The notes below the pieces were generated by a model. The model made no database searches. It was not told where the DNA came from and saw only the letters and a program-made list of their open reading frames with translations. Below are positions 24,157 through 35,115 of a stretch of 64,000 bases of DNA, one piece after another. The DNA is from Sequoia sempervirens (taxonomy: Eukaryota; Streptophyta; Pinopsida; Cupressales; Cupressaceae). The stretch is from the NCBI GenBank assembly GCA_007258455.2, contig VDFB02321281.1, positions 24,869 to 88,868 on the forward strand. The letters are read 5' to 3'. The translations under genes and the position numbers were made by a program. Position 1 is the stretch's first letter. Each line of letters begins with the position of its first letter.

Positions 24157-24630
24157 TGTTAGAAATCTGAAATAGATTGAATAACCCAAGGAACTTTTTA
24201 AGAGAAAATCAAAGCTACATAAATTGGAAAAGCATAAAGAATGCACACTAGAACTCCAAGAGATTATGCAATGTTAATATGACATAATGCATTAAGAGCT
24301 TCCAAGAATACTTGATGCAATGCAAAGATGCATGAATGAATGCAAATACAAGCTAGGTAGTAAGTTTATATAGAACTTAGGAGAGAAGGTAGATGGCAAA
24401 TCCAATCAATAGGAATCAACCACAAAAAGTGGAGATCGACCACCAAAAGTGGAGGATGCCATCAAAAGTGGAAAGTGGTTCCACCTTTTAAGGAAAGGGA
24501 CACCACACACTTATCTCCTAACTTAATAAACTCACTTTATTATTTTAATCAAGCTTAATTAAGTGTAGGAAAAATTAGGACTAAGGAAAAATAAATTAAC
24601 CCACTAGGAAAATAAAAACCTACATCAATA
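24157..24630 (-). repeat. Element E 5' LTR
   Basis: Plus-strand ends are TGTTAGAAATCTG and CTACATCAATA; the expected CAACA end has one change. It is paired with 19788-20259 and followed by GTGCC at 24631-24635. Confidence 0.9.
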
Positions 24631-24865
24631 GTGCCAACCACATATGGTGGCCCATCATGCACTAATATGTGATGGCCACGAGTATGTGTCCAACCACACA
24701 CTTAGAGGTGGCTAGCACACCACTTTAGCTAGTTGAGATATCCACATTAGATACCAACTTAGATGTACAAATTAGAAGCCATGATGGAAGTTTAAAAGTC
24801 ATTGCTTGGAAATCCACCCTTAAATGTCTCTTTAGAGATTTAAACTTGGCTTTCCACAATGAGAA

Positions 24866-24868
24866 CCT
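24866..24868. repeat. Left target duplication of element G (CCT)
   Basis: CCT precedes the CACTA end at 24869 and is repeated at 51503-51505. A 3-bp duplication is characteristic of CACTA (En/Spm) transposons. Confidence 0.75.
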
Positions 24869-24889
24869 CACTACAACAAAATAGGCAAT

Positions 24890-25700
24890 TAGTGCCTAAA
24901 ATAGCGCTGAAATTTAGTGCATTTAAGTTCATGAATTGGACACTTCTGCGGACGCAAACTTGGCATCAAACTGCATGTTCACTTCGGCACTGGATTTTGT
25001 GTCAGAAAAGTAGCACAAGCAATAGCGCCTCCTTTAGCGCCAAGAATAGCACCGGGAAATGAGACCAATTTAATGTCAAAAATAGAGCCTAAATTAATGC
25101 CCAATTTGGCTTCTAGTTTTTCTCCCAATCGTGCTTCCTGTTTTTCTTTTGGTATGGTATCAAAAATAGCTTCTTTTTTGGCTTCCTAATTGACACCAAG
25201 TTTCGCTTCCATTATGACGTCCTTTGTTGCTTCCAGTTTTGCTTCCATTATGACATCCTTTGTTGTTTCCAGTTTGGCTTCCGATTTTGCTTCTGGTTTT
25301 TCTTCTTGTGTTGCATCCAGGTTTGCTTCTAGTTTTGCTTCCGATTTTACTTCCAAGTTTGCTTCCAGTTTTGCTTCCAATTTTGCTTCCATTTTTGCTT
25401 CCAATTTTGCTTTCGGTTTTGCTTCCAATTTTTCTTCCAATTTTTCTTTTGATATAATGTCACTTGTTGCATCTAGCTTTGCTTCCATTTTTGCATCTTT
25501 TGTTGCTTCTAATATGGCTTCTATTATTGCATCTTTTGTTGCTTCTAAAATTGCTTCCATTATTACTTCTTTGTTTGCTACCTAAATTGCTTTTGTTTTT
25601 ACTTCATAGATAACGCCAAGTTTTGCTTCCAAGATTGCTTCTGGTTTGCTTCTAGTTTGGATTCCATTGTTGCTTCCTTTTTTGCTTCTAAAAATGCTTC
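24890..25700. repeat. Left subterminal 12-bp repeat array of element G
   Basis: The outer part (24890-25110) has loosely spaced units such as TTTAGCGCCAAG and AATAGCACCGGG. From about 25190 to 25590 the array is nearly continuous, with a unit close to TTTTGCTTCCAA and roughly 30 copies, some expanded by ATTATGACATCC. Because the period is divisible by three, both strands stay open and give repetitive peptides (EAKLEAKLEAN on minus, FASNFAS on plus). These are not likely genes. In maize En/Spm, TNPA binds a 12-bp subterminal motif; by analogy this array would be the binding region. Confidence 0.75.
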
Positions 25701-25705
25701 CATTT

Positions 25706-27240
25706 ATTAATTTAATATGTTTTATTTCAATTTAATTAGTTAAATATATCATGCCTCTTAAATAATTCATATGATTATAGAGTAAGTAATTTATTTTTTA
25801 TTCATAAGAGAAGTATTATATTAGATATCAAAAAATGAGTACATTATGTCTTCACAACAGGGAAAATGTTCAAAATGCATCCCAAACCCTGATATAACCC
25901 TCAAAATTGCAGAGCCGAGATACCAAGACTATCAACTAGGACCAACCACATCGACCGCAGCCAACAGAGGGAACAAAACACTAACTACAAACTACTATAC
26001 TATCAACAAACATGAACATTTAAACCCAACCAGACAAACCACCACACATGACGCCATACCCGGCCCATAAAACCTGGCTAAAAGCCATTCAATTTGGAAA
26101 ATTGATCAAATTCCATCATCCAATCCAAGCCTTTGACCGTCTCTAGCCCAAGCATCTTCTTCAGGAAGCTAGCACCGTATGCCACAATCTAGTGATGGCA
26201 AACCAGAGCCATTCCCTTGAGCTCCAAAAGTAAAGGGTACACATGGATGACCTTTCCCCCCACCTTGACCAAAGGCAAATCACAATCCCACAACGCACCC
26301 CGCCCTAGCAATGTAGATTTTAACATCTCGTCCAAACCTCCCAGAATATCGCTCTTGAACAACTTATAGATGATTACCTTTGCTTCGCCCTTTGGAGTCC
26401 TCACATCCATAAGTGACACAAGAAAATAGGAAGCAATGTGGGTGTTCACCCTGAAGCACTCACAATTCTACAAAAATTCTTTACCCAATATCATTTTAAC
26501 CGCCACCACCACATGGGGATCGACCCTCACAAGAATCCTCTTCAACCGCTGGTCGGTGATATGTTTCAAGGCCGTTTGGTGCACCTTATAGTCAAGCTAA
26601 ATTGGAGTGTCGTGCCTAATGCTAACCATAGCCTCTGCGAAACCTCCACAATGAATTTGGAGTGTTCTGCCATAGCTGAATACAAAACCAAACCGGTAGA
26701 AAACAGAAGAGGTGATGAATGAAATGAGAACGCAACCAACTGGTTAAACATAAAAGTTTCCTTCAGGTTTATTATAGTGTGCATCAACCAGCATGCTTGG
26801 CCAGATAGCCTACCCACTATCCATCTATCCCAAGACTGGTTGCCTAACCACCATCCGATGCCAACTGGGGTTATGGCCTAAATAATCCCAGATCTCTGGG
26901 TGTTATTTCATGATGACCTCAATCGCTAGCCTAAGGCACGCCAAACAATAAACACTTGCATTTAACTCCCATGAGGTGGTCGTAGGGAAGTTGGCCCACA
27001 ACAGGTTCCCCTATGAAAGAATTTCCACGTAAGTTGTAGGAATGCTAACTCATCCAAATTCAATCCAAGCTAGTCGTAATCCTTCGTGGTCTCTCCACCA
27101 CCTTTTGGTGGAGAGACACCCACCCTATAGAGTAATTAAATTAAATAATATGTTTAATTTCAATTTAATTAGTTAAATATATCATGCCTCTTAAATAACT
27201 CATATGATTATAGAGTAAGTAATTTAATTATTTAACTCAT
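25706..27240. repeat. Segment bracketed by a direct repeat of about 95 bases
   Basis: The sequence from about 25706 to 25795 (TTTAATATG ... ATTATAGAGTAAGTAATTTA) recurs at about 27136-27225 with few changes. Between them lies a 1.3-kb GC-richer block (25840-27120) unlike its surroundings. The repeat is too long for a target duplication; the block could have arrived during double-strand-break repair or by unequal recombination. Confidence 0.65.
26189..26817 (-). pseudogene. Unrecognised gene fragment in the GC-richer block
   Basis: Minus-strand frames at 26817-26566 and 26449-26189 could be parts of one broken coding sequence. The first contains SAMAEHSKFIVEVSQRLWLA and the second YKLFKSDILGGLDEMLKSTL. 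Composition is protein-like and GC-richer than the neighbours, and related open stretches extend on both sides (26120-27070). I do not recognise a family. It may be a captured host-gene fragment inside the CACTA element. Confidence 0.35.
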
Positions 27241-27494
27241 ATGATTAAATAACAAGATAATTATTATAACATGATCATCATCTATAATTAAGACAAGTGA
27301 GTCAAATATCTATAATTTAATTGAATTTGACGACATCCATCTTGAGCAGTAAACTAAAATCATCAACGTAATAAATATCCATCCAAAAATCATCAACCAC
27401 TTTCAATATATATAAATTGACAAGTCAATACTGATAAGATCATCATCATATATAACTAAAACAAGTGAAAGTCAAATATGCGAGTAGATCAATA

Positions 27495-27720
27495 ACATGT
27501 CAAAATGATACATTTCCAACAGTCGACATAAGTCAAAATGATACATGTACAAATGATATAAGTAAAAATGATAAACTATGTAACTCAAAATGATACAAGT
27601 CAAGATGATACTTGCCCAAATGATATGAGTCAAAATGATACAACTCAATAATATGGTATCGCAGGCCATGAAAATGATACATATGATGGTAACCATGAAA
27701 AGAGGCATCATAATGATATA
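27495..27720. repeat. Degenerate GTCAAAATGATAC tandem repeat
   Basis: The phrase TCAAAATGATAC or near variants (TAAAAATGATAA, TCAAGATGATAC, CAAATGATATGA) recurs about every 12-20 bases. The His/Tyr-rich minus-strand frame here is a by-product. Confidence 0.7.
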
Positions 27721-27760
27721 TCAACAATGATCCATGATGCAGTCTATATGATCATGAATG

Positions 27761-30700
27761 TCATTGGCTACTACCATCAACTGCCTCATCACCATCATCA
27801 CCATCGTGATCATCATATTTGTCATCATCATCGTCATCGGCCTCAGTGTCTTCTGTATCCACATCATCATCATCCTCTGCCATGTGATCTGTAACAAAAC
27901 CAACATATTCTGGATCTATATCATGAGGATCATCTTGATCTTCTGGAAGACCCGTGTTTTGCAAAAAAAAACATTTAAAATGAAAAGTTATTATTCATTT
28001 CATGCAATAATTTATGTTTTTGTTATATATCTAATATTACAACATATGAAACAAAATCATAATCATATTACATCATATCAAGGTGCACATACCATAATAA
28101 AATTTCAAAAAATTTACAGCTAATATGTCATTCCAATGATGTAAAACATGCAACAATTCTAATAAATGTTAGTAAAGATAATAAAAAAAATTGTTATACA
28201 ATTTAACTATCAACTATAAATTCTATTACATAACCTTAAGTGCCAACCCTATGCATGTTGTGCTATATATGATTATGTTTGCCTCGAAGAGCCTTTGAGA
28301 GTTAACTATTCTATATATCTTCTCCTATATTTCATAAATGGATATTTTTCTAGGACATTTTGGAACTGTAATATGCTTCAAAGGTTATTTGAGAATTAAC
28401 TAGTCTATATGTCCCCATATTTTAGAGTCAAAATTGAAAGTCAAATTTTATTATGATTTAAACTAGAGATTGGATCAAGGATATTGAGCTTTTAACTAGA
28501 GATTATGCATACAGTGAATGTGATTTACTTTTTTTATGAATGATTGAATCATTACAAGATCCATGGTGATATATTGTTATGCCTATTTTCTTAAGACATC
28601 AACATATTATGTATTAGTTTCTACTACAAATCATATGAGATTAGTTCATGGAGCACTTAGTCTCCATTGGCTCACACATGTTCATTCATCACTTTTTGAC
28701 ATAGATCGACCTTCTCATCACCACACATGGGACTTGATTTTGCATTGGCACATATGTTGAGGCATGATAGAGATGAAATAACACCCTTGCACACATGTTG
28801 AGGCATCTATGGCATCACAAAGACACCTCATACTTTTCCCAAGCATGTACCTGACATGTTGTTGATCAAGAAGTTGCATGTCATACTATACTCTTGAGAT
28901 TTAATGAAGCCATGGAAGCAATGGTAATTGATGTAGATTATATGGATCTAGTGGCTAGGGCTATGACTAGGGTCACCACAACACAAGAAAATGAATCAAA
29001 CATCCTTAAAATGACATGAGAAATGGAAGGGCATAAGAAGGAAATTGAGCACTTGAAACATCAAGTGGAATACTATGAGGCTACAAGGTATGACATAGGT
29101 GATTTCATGGAATATGCATTAGAAATCCATGATGACTTGACCTTGGTGCAAAAGGAGTTCTACAAGGACATGTTAGATCTATAGGATGCCTACCAAGATT
29201 CATCAAAACATTCTTACATGTTAAAAGAATGGAAGCATCATGAGGAAGGATGGAAAAGATGCATGTGGATCACTTAGTAGAATGGAAACATGAATTCAAG
29301 GAAGCACTCCTTGAGATACCATGTTTGAGAGAAAAGAAGATAAATCAAATCAACATGGACTAAGTTACTCAAATGATACAACTCATAACTTAAATGAGGA
29401 CACTTAAGAGATATTAAAAGACCATGGTCATTAATTAAAAGATGCAATGAAAATAAGGCATGAATGTCACCCACTGCCCTTTAAGGCAAACAATATTTTT
29501 TCCCTCAACATGAAATAATGGGAAAATTGAGTGGGATCTAAGGCCAACAAAGAAGCACTTTAGAACTCATCCTACACATCAATAAACAACTCAACACAAG
29601 AAATACAAATTGACATATTAACACAACAATATCCAACTAAGTTATTGAAAGTCAACTATTGATATCTCGTTCTCCATCCAGATTACAAAATCAGTCCACT
29701 TTTTGCTTTGTAACATTTCCTTTTCAAATTGCATTGGATGTCAGCCATATTTCTCCTCCTGTCAAAACATGGCACATGGACTAGTTAAACTAATTAATAT
29801 GAAATCATTTATTTTTTCCTAGGAAATAAAAAAATATCATTTAACATATTAAATATACTTACAAATGTACAGATCAAGGCCTGTAAGCCTTTCTGGCCAT
29901 TGTGATGTGTGGCACGAAGTTTGTCAAGCCTAGACTTGGAGGCCTTGTCCTGAAACATATACTAATTCAATTTAACTATGCACAAATAAAATTTAAAAAA
30001 TTGTTTAATAAATTTGATATAATCTTATGAGAAAATTCAAATACCTACGTACTCTCCTCATCAGACTTCCTACGTGCATCCGAATTCTCATATGCTTTTA
30101 GAAGCTCTTTCCATACTATCACACTTACATCAATTGGCCTTTTTTTGAGCCCTAGCTCGAGAGGGAGTTTTTTTATCTTCTTTGTTTGGTTGCACCGAAA
30201 TATCTTGCAGTTTTGAGATATTTGTAGCTTTATCTTCTTTATAGACCAACCTGTGCCAAATTCAATCTCCATGTCATGGATAACTACTTTTTGTAGGTGC
30301 ATGGGTATCTTTGAGAATGACAATTGTAGATGGTCTTTGAACCATTGAAGGCATGATTCCTTCAAGCTATTCACAAATGTTTTTCCAGCATCTGTCATTC
30401 AGACTTCCCCTGAAACCACATCGTATTCTATCTTAGTATCGTAGCTACCAATGCAAGATGCAAAACATGGTGTGGTGGAAGAAGTCTGTGTCCCAAGAGT
30501 GGCTAGGACATTGGAAGTATTTTCTCCCTATTCCACATTCTTAGAGTTTATTGTTATTGATTTCCTCCTGGATCTATTGCTCGATCCGAGACTGGTTGGG
30601 GAATCAATTGATTCGCTTTGACATGGTTGATTTGGTTGCAATGTTTTAGGGGATTTACTAGATCATTTTTCTATGTATCTGGAAAGCATTGTCAAATCCA

Positions 30701-30940
30701 CACCATCCAATTTGTTCACTGCCTCTAGCCCCAATATGGAAGCCAATGCCTCTTTATCTTTGTTAGTCTCATGTCCCTATATATATAATAAATTTCTTCT
30801 TTTAAATTTAGAAATAAAAAACTAAAAACTAAAAATCAAAGAAACAATGGAAACATTTACAAATCTATAAATTGACAATGAATTACCTCATTGTGGCCAG
30901 AGTCTGCTCCCTTTGCTCCCTTCCCTCTATTGCTTGACAT
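27761..30940 (-). pseudogene. TNPA-like (Transposase_24-type) second gene of element G
   Basis: Proposed minus-strand exons: 30940-30887 (starts MSSNRGKGAKGADSGHNE, donor GTAATT), 30776-30045 (GHETNKDKEALASILGLEAV ... KRPIDVSVIVWKELLKAY), 29950-29863 (DKASKSRLDKLRATHHNGQK, donor GTAAGT), about 29760-29650 (HPMQFEKEMLQSKKWTDF), and a last acidic exon 27964-27761 (DDDDVDTEDTEADDDDDDKY). Basic residues followed by a histidine/glycine patch and an acidic tail fit the family of the CACTA second protein that binds subterminal repeats. In-frame stops occur near 30660, 30500 and 30045, and about 1.5 kb of unrelated DNA separates the last exons. It is transcribed away from the transposase. Family assignment is moderate. 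Confidence 0.5.
28240..29650 (+). other. Foreign segment between the last exons of the TNPA-like gene, with a coiled-coil frame fragment
   Basis: The plus strand at about 28910-29270 reads as a broken charged helical protein (MEGHKKEIEHLKHQVEYYEA, YDIGDFMEYALEIHDDLTLV) with several stops, resembling gag-like fragments of LTR elements. No LTRs or target duplications were found. It probably is a remnant insertion. Confidence 0.35.
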
Positions 30941-32870
30941 TTTGAGGCGACCTAGGGAAAATTATTTTCGTCCAGTCTATGGAGGCAAATGAAGTACACA
31001 CTGCCAGGTATGAAATTTTTCATCTAGTTTGTGGTATGAAAGCAAGCCATCAATTAAAGAAATTAAAAGAAATGGGTGATTTAAAAGAAACAGGCGATTA
31101 ATGAGCAAGCTTTACCTTGAATGACTCTCTTTTTGGATTTAAATGCCTATGAGATATGTCCTAAGAGTTCAAACCCTGTGATGGAATGAATAATGCAAAC
31201 ATAAGACCACCAAATAACCCAAATCAACCGAAGCCTGGCCATTATCTACCAGGTGGCATCCCTTTTGTACAAATCTATTAGTAAAAATTCTATTTAAATA
31301 TCTTTATATGGACTCAAATTGAACCAAAAGGAAAAACATACCTGGTTTTCACGTTTAAAGTGAAATCAGGGGTTTGATTTCTATCCATCTATCCTCTACT
31401 GTGTATCTCACAAAAAAATTAAATGGAGTGACCAAACACTGTAAACACCGTCTATCCTATGCTCTATATCTAGAAACAAAATAAAACTGGGTGACCAAAT
31501 AATGCAAACACACAAGAAAAATGAAAACTAAAAGATCAACAACAAGACCAACCTAACAAACGAAAAACAACTGAAACAGAAAATCAGAGCGACCTATGGC
31601 AAATTATTTTCATCAAGTTTGTGGTATGAAAGTTTTGTTTTGTGTGGTATGTTTTAACACAGGCGGAAATTTTTAATTTTCTATTTTTGATTCATTATTC
31701 GGCGCTATAGTCTTCGTAGTTAACACCGACTTTCAACCCTAATAATCTCTTTGGGCCGCCAAAGGCGGTGCAAAGTGCGCCTAATTTACCGCCTAGCTAT
31801 GCCAAACCAAAATGTTCCTCATGTAAACATTTGGAATTGAGGTAAATGTTTAAGTAGTAATGGTTTTATAACATTGGAATCTAATGTGACAACATACCAC
31901 CAACTAGCTTGGAAAAAAATGGATACATCCTAGAAACTTTACATAATAAAAACATAATTTGATGGAACTTAAAAAAAAGTTGTACTGTGTTTTAGTAACT
32001 TGAAAACAAAACTCATTTACCTATCAAACAAATAAATTCAAATCTCATGCCTTCTCTTGGTTAACGAAGATATACATGCTAGCTAAATCAATCAATATGT
32101 CAAAGGTTTTAGCTAGTGGCTAGACTTCCATGCAATGCTAATTATGAAAACATAACATATTAGGCTACAAATATGATTTCCATACATCATAAAGTAGGTC
32201 ATGCTATGTATCAATATTTCATTAAAGTTGTAAATTTTTAAGTCTTATATGGGTTGAGTCATTTGTAAATATTTGTTGGCTTTTATTTCATGAGGGGATT
32301 TCTACATAACCAAGCCAACTACTTTCACCATGGCCTCTATGAAGGATAAACACCAATCATGAAAAATAAAAAATCAAGAATTAAAGTCTTGGATCTTATC
32401 TAAGATAAATATTCTCACATTATCCAATGTAAAGTGGGTTTCAATCAAGAATAAGGAATCCAATCTCTAGTTTTCAAAGAGAAAATATCTATGATTTTAA
32501 TGAATTTGTGGAAGAAGTGCAAGGTAGAGAACCAACTAAAATTATTAGTAATAGGTATTCTTTCATCTAGGATAACAAGGGACCATGGAAGGGATGTTCA
32601 GCTAAAATTATTAGTAATAAGTTTTATTTGTAGTCAGCTTGTAAATAAATGTCTTTTTGATGTGAATTTGTAGTCATCTTTTAATCATAAGATTTGAGCT
32701 CTAGTTGTCAAGATTCCGCATGTAAACTTTTTGTGAAGAGAAAAATGTTGCAATGTCCTATTTTGTTTTTCATAGTGCGTCTTAATGAAAAGTGAGCGTA
32801 TTAACAAGATAATTTCAACAATATTCTCTTGGTGCACAGTTGTTATGTGATATTGTCATTGTTGTGTATT
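30941..32870. other. Divergent intergenic region between the TNPA-like and SET genes
   Basis: There is no coding sequence. A phrase around TTTGTGGTATGAAAG occurs twice (31021 and 31616), each after AAATTATTTTC, indicating a local duplication. A GC-rich patch at 31697-31795 contains inverted CCGCC/GGCGG motifs (GGGCCGCCAAAGGCGGTGC). Being between two divergent genes, this is where their promoters should lie, but I see no clear TATA box. Confidence 0.5.
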
Positions 32871-32874
32871 ACAG

Positions 32875-33110
32875 GATCCAAAGGAGGCCATGGAGAGAGG
32901 ACATGGACGGTGTAGAACTACTAAATAGCAGAGAGGAAAGTGGGTGGAAATAGATATGACAATGTAATCTACAGATACAATAGAGGTGAGAAGAGAAAGC
33001 AACCTCAACCAAAGGAGGAAGGTGTTTATCAATTCGTAAATGCTACAACATAGAGGAGATAAAGTCATTTTTTTGTCCATGAGGCCTCTGAGGTCAAACT
33101 TATTGGTTCA
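32875..33110 (+). pseudogene. Duplicated first-exon-like fragment of the SET gene
   Basis: Follows an acceptor-like TATTACAG. The frame DPKEAMERGHGRCRTTK, a stop, then QRGKWVEIDMTM parallels the later exons (DEAMEIDRV at 33307 and HGRGPKTIKSCRGQWVEEDM at 33563). It looks like a partial internal duplication, now broken by stops. Confidence 0.45.
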
Positions 33111-33297
33111 AAATGCATAGGAATGGTGATTAAATGTGATTCTATGATTAAGGGAAAAGTTTGAAAATTAGGATGGCCAAAACATGATACCAATATGTCA
33201 GATATAAGAATAAAGTGAGGTTTTGTGTTGGATAGCATATTCGTTGAAATGATATAATGTGTGTACTAAACATTATTTACTATGTTGTGTATTATAG

Positions 33298-34813
33298 GCG
33301 CGAGACGAGGCCATGGAAATAGATCGTGTCATATCAAGTGAGGACACAACGGATGAAGCGGGACATCAGGTACTCAAATTTTGACTTAACTTAGGAAAAA
33401 ATGATCTAATGGAATTTTGTGATACATCCATCTTTTTTCATAGTATTATTGAAATTTATAATGTATTATCCAATATTGACATAAATTAATACATGTTGAT
33501 TATTTTAGATGGAGATTGGAGAAAATGCAGAGCCTAAGCGTTCAACTAGCAAAAGAACAAGATATGTACATGGACGTGGACCTAAAACTATTAAATCATG
33601 TAGAGGACAGTGGGTGGAAGAGGATATGACAATGGATCCTGCAAACAGAACAAATGATTGCACTGAACAAGAGGTTGGTCAAGACTATAGTACATGGGAT
33701 GAATACTTTGAGAAAATTATTATTTGTGGATGTTTTGTATGTCATGGAAAGAAACAATTCAAACGAGTGATTGTACAAATACATTACATATATGATGAGA
33801 TTCCAGTCAGTAGTATGCCTCCTACAATCAATTCAAATCCAAAAGGAATTGTGGTAAGGAATTTTTCAATTTGATATAAATAACATGTATACTTCATTTA
33901 AACATTGTTTTATATTATTTAAATAACTAATTTTTTTCTTAATGGATACTTGCAGGATAAATTTCTTGGTTTAAAGTTTCTTGGATCATTAAATTCTAGC
34001 CTAGAGGGTAATGAACATTTATTAGATGATACATCTAACAAAAATATGTGCCAATACACCAGCTCAGAAAAAGAGGAATTGATGAAAATAAGTAATAGAA
34101 CATGAACCGGTTTAAAGATGCATAATTTGCTTAAAGACAAGGGGAAGGTGGACTACATACCCTATGAGAATGAATGTGATGGATATGATGACTTTCCCCT
34201 GAGTTTGAGATCAATTTACAAAGAGACATTTGATCATCGATTGTATTGCACTTGGCCTAGTGATCAACAACTACCTAGAGTGTACGAGGTGTTTCAATTT
34301 TGGGGATACAGTTACATGATATGACCCTCCAATATTCATGGAGCGAATCTAGGCCTCTTTATTGTACAAAATGTACATGTTGGATATAAACATAGAAAAA
34401 ATTCAGAACAAACCACTAGGAGATTAATGCCATATTATGGTACATCATATTACAGTGGTGAATGGATAAGGCTAGCAGAATATAAGCCTAGCATATCAAC
34501 ATATGGTCTAAATTTGAATATGTATACACATCGTCTCCAACTGGAAAGTGGAAAAGAAATGAATAGAGATCATCTTATGTATATAGATGGATGTGCATAC
34601 ACACACAAAAATATTGCAGGATTTATAAATAGTAGTAAGGGAAGGGACCCTACTGTAAGACTGAATTATCAATTTGTTGAGGTTATAAATGATAAAGATG
34701 AAGATATGGAAAGAGAGGTTGATAGATTGATAATGGTTGAGGCTATTATGGACCTTACCATTGGGGATGAGTTATTGATTGATTACCCCTTCTTAAAACA
34801 CACTCCCGTGTGA
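33298..34813 (+). pseudogene. SET-domain protein encoded inside the CACTA element
   Basis: Exons 33298-33369, 33509-33853 and 33956-34813 join in phase at GT-AG sites (CAG/GTACTC, GTG/GTAAGG; acceptors TTTTAG and TTGCAG). The N-terminal part is basic (EPKRSTSKRTRYVHGRGPK) with a possible helix-turn-helix (RGQWVEEDM). The last exon carries a SET domain: IHGANLGLFIVQNVHVG (N-terminal GxGLF-type motif), YIDGCAYTHKNIAGFINSSK (position of the RFINHSCxPN motif, NH changed to NS) and IGDELLIDYPF (GEELxxDY motif). SET domains transfer methyl groups to lysines, usually on histones. In-frame stops at 34103 and 34322 make it inactive as written. A cysteine-rich post-SET tail is absent. Confidence 0.7.
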
Positions 34814-35115
34814 AAGAAAAGGGAAGAACAAGGTCTCCCTAAGGATGTTCTTAAGGGCAGAAAACCAAAGAATAATAAATGAGTGTGGATTGATGTTTTA
34901 TAAACTATGTTGTCAAAAGTTTGTTTTATTTAAATTATTGTATAAAAAAGGTAGTCTATAAAATAATGTTCCATTATTCAATTGATGTATATATGTTCAT
35001 ACAATTTATATTTTTATTTTTTAAGCCATATTTGATTATATTTCTTTGAAATTGATACATTTATGATTTATCCAATTGTTGCCAAGCATTAAATAATGCT
35101 TGTGTTTGTTGATAG
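34814..35115 (+). other. Spacer between the SET and transposase genes
   Basis: After the SET stop the frame continues for 22 codons (GLPKDVLKGRKPKNNK) to a second stop at 34879, suggesting the first stop may be a mutation. AT-rich sequence with an acceptor-like end (TTGTTGATAG) leads into the first recognised transposase exon. Whether SET and transposase were one transcript is open. Confidence 0.4.

Larger units (their letters stand above)
19788..24630 (-). mobile_element. Element E: minus-strand non-autonomous LTR retrotransposon with intact ends
   Basis: Two LTRs of about 472 bases (19788-20259 and 24157-24630) share most bases. On the minus strand the 5' LTR (right) is followed by the PBS TGGTATCAAATT (24156-24145), and the 3' LTR (left) is preceded by a polypurine tract AAGGGGGGG (20268-20260). 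GTGCC target duplications flank both sides. The interior has degenerate frames of one acidic protein and no gag, PR, RT or INT motif, so it depended on another element. A solo LTR (F) sits inside. Total length is 4.84 kb, about 3.4 kb without F. Confidence 0.9.

Noticed and set aside
25190..25585. 131-codon plus-strand frame rich in Phe/Ala/Ser
   Set aside because: By-product of the 12-bp subterminal repeat array, open on both strands.
27472..27727. His/Tyr-rich minus-strand frames
   Set aside because: Produced by the GTCAAAATGATAC repeat; no codon-level conservation between units.
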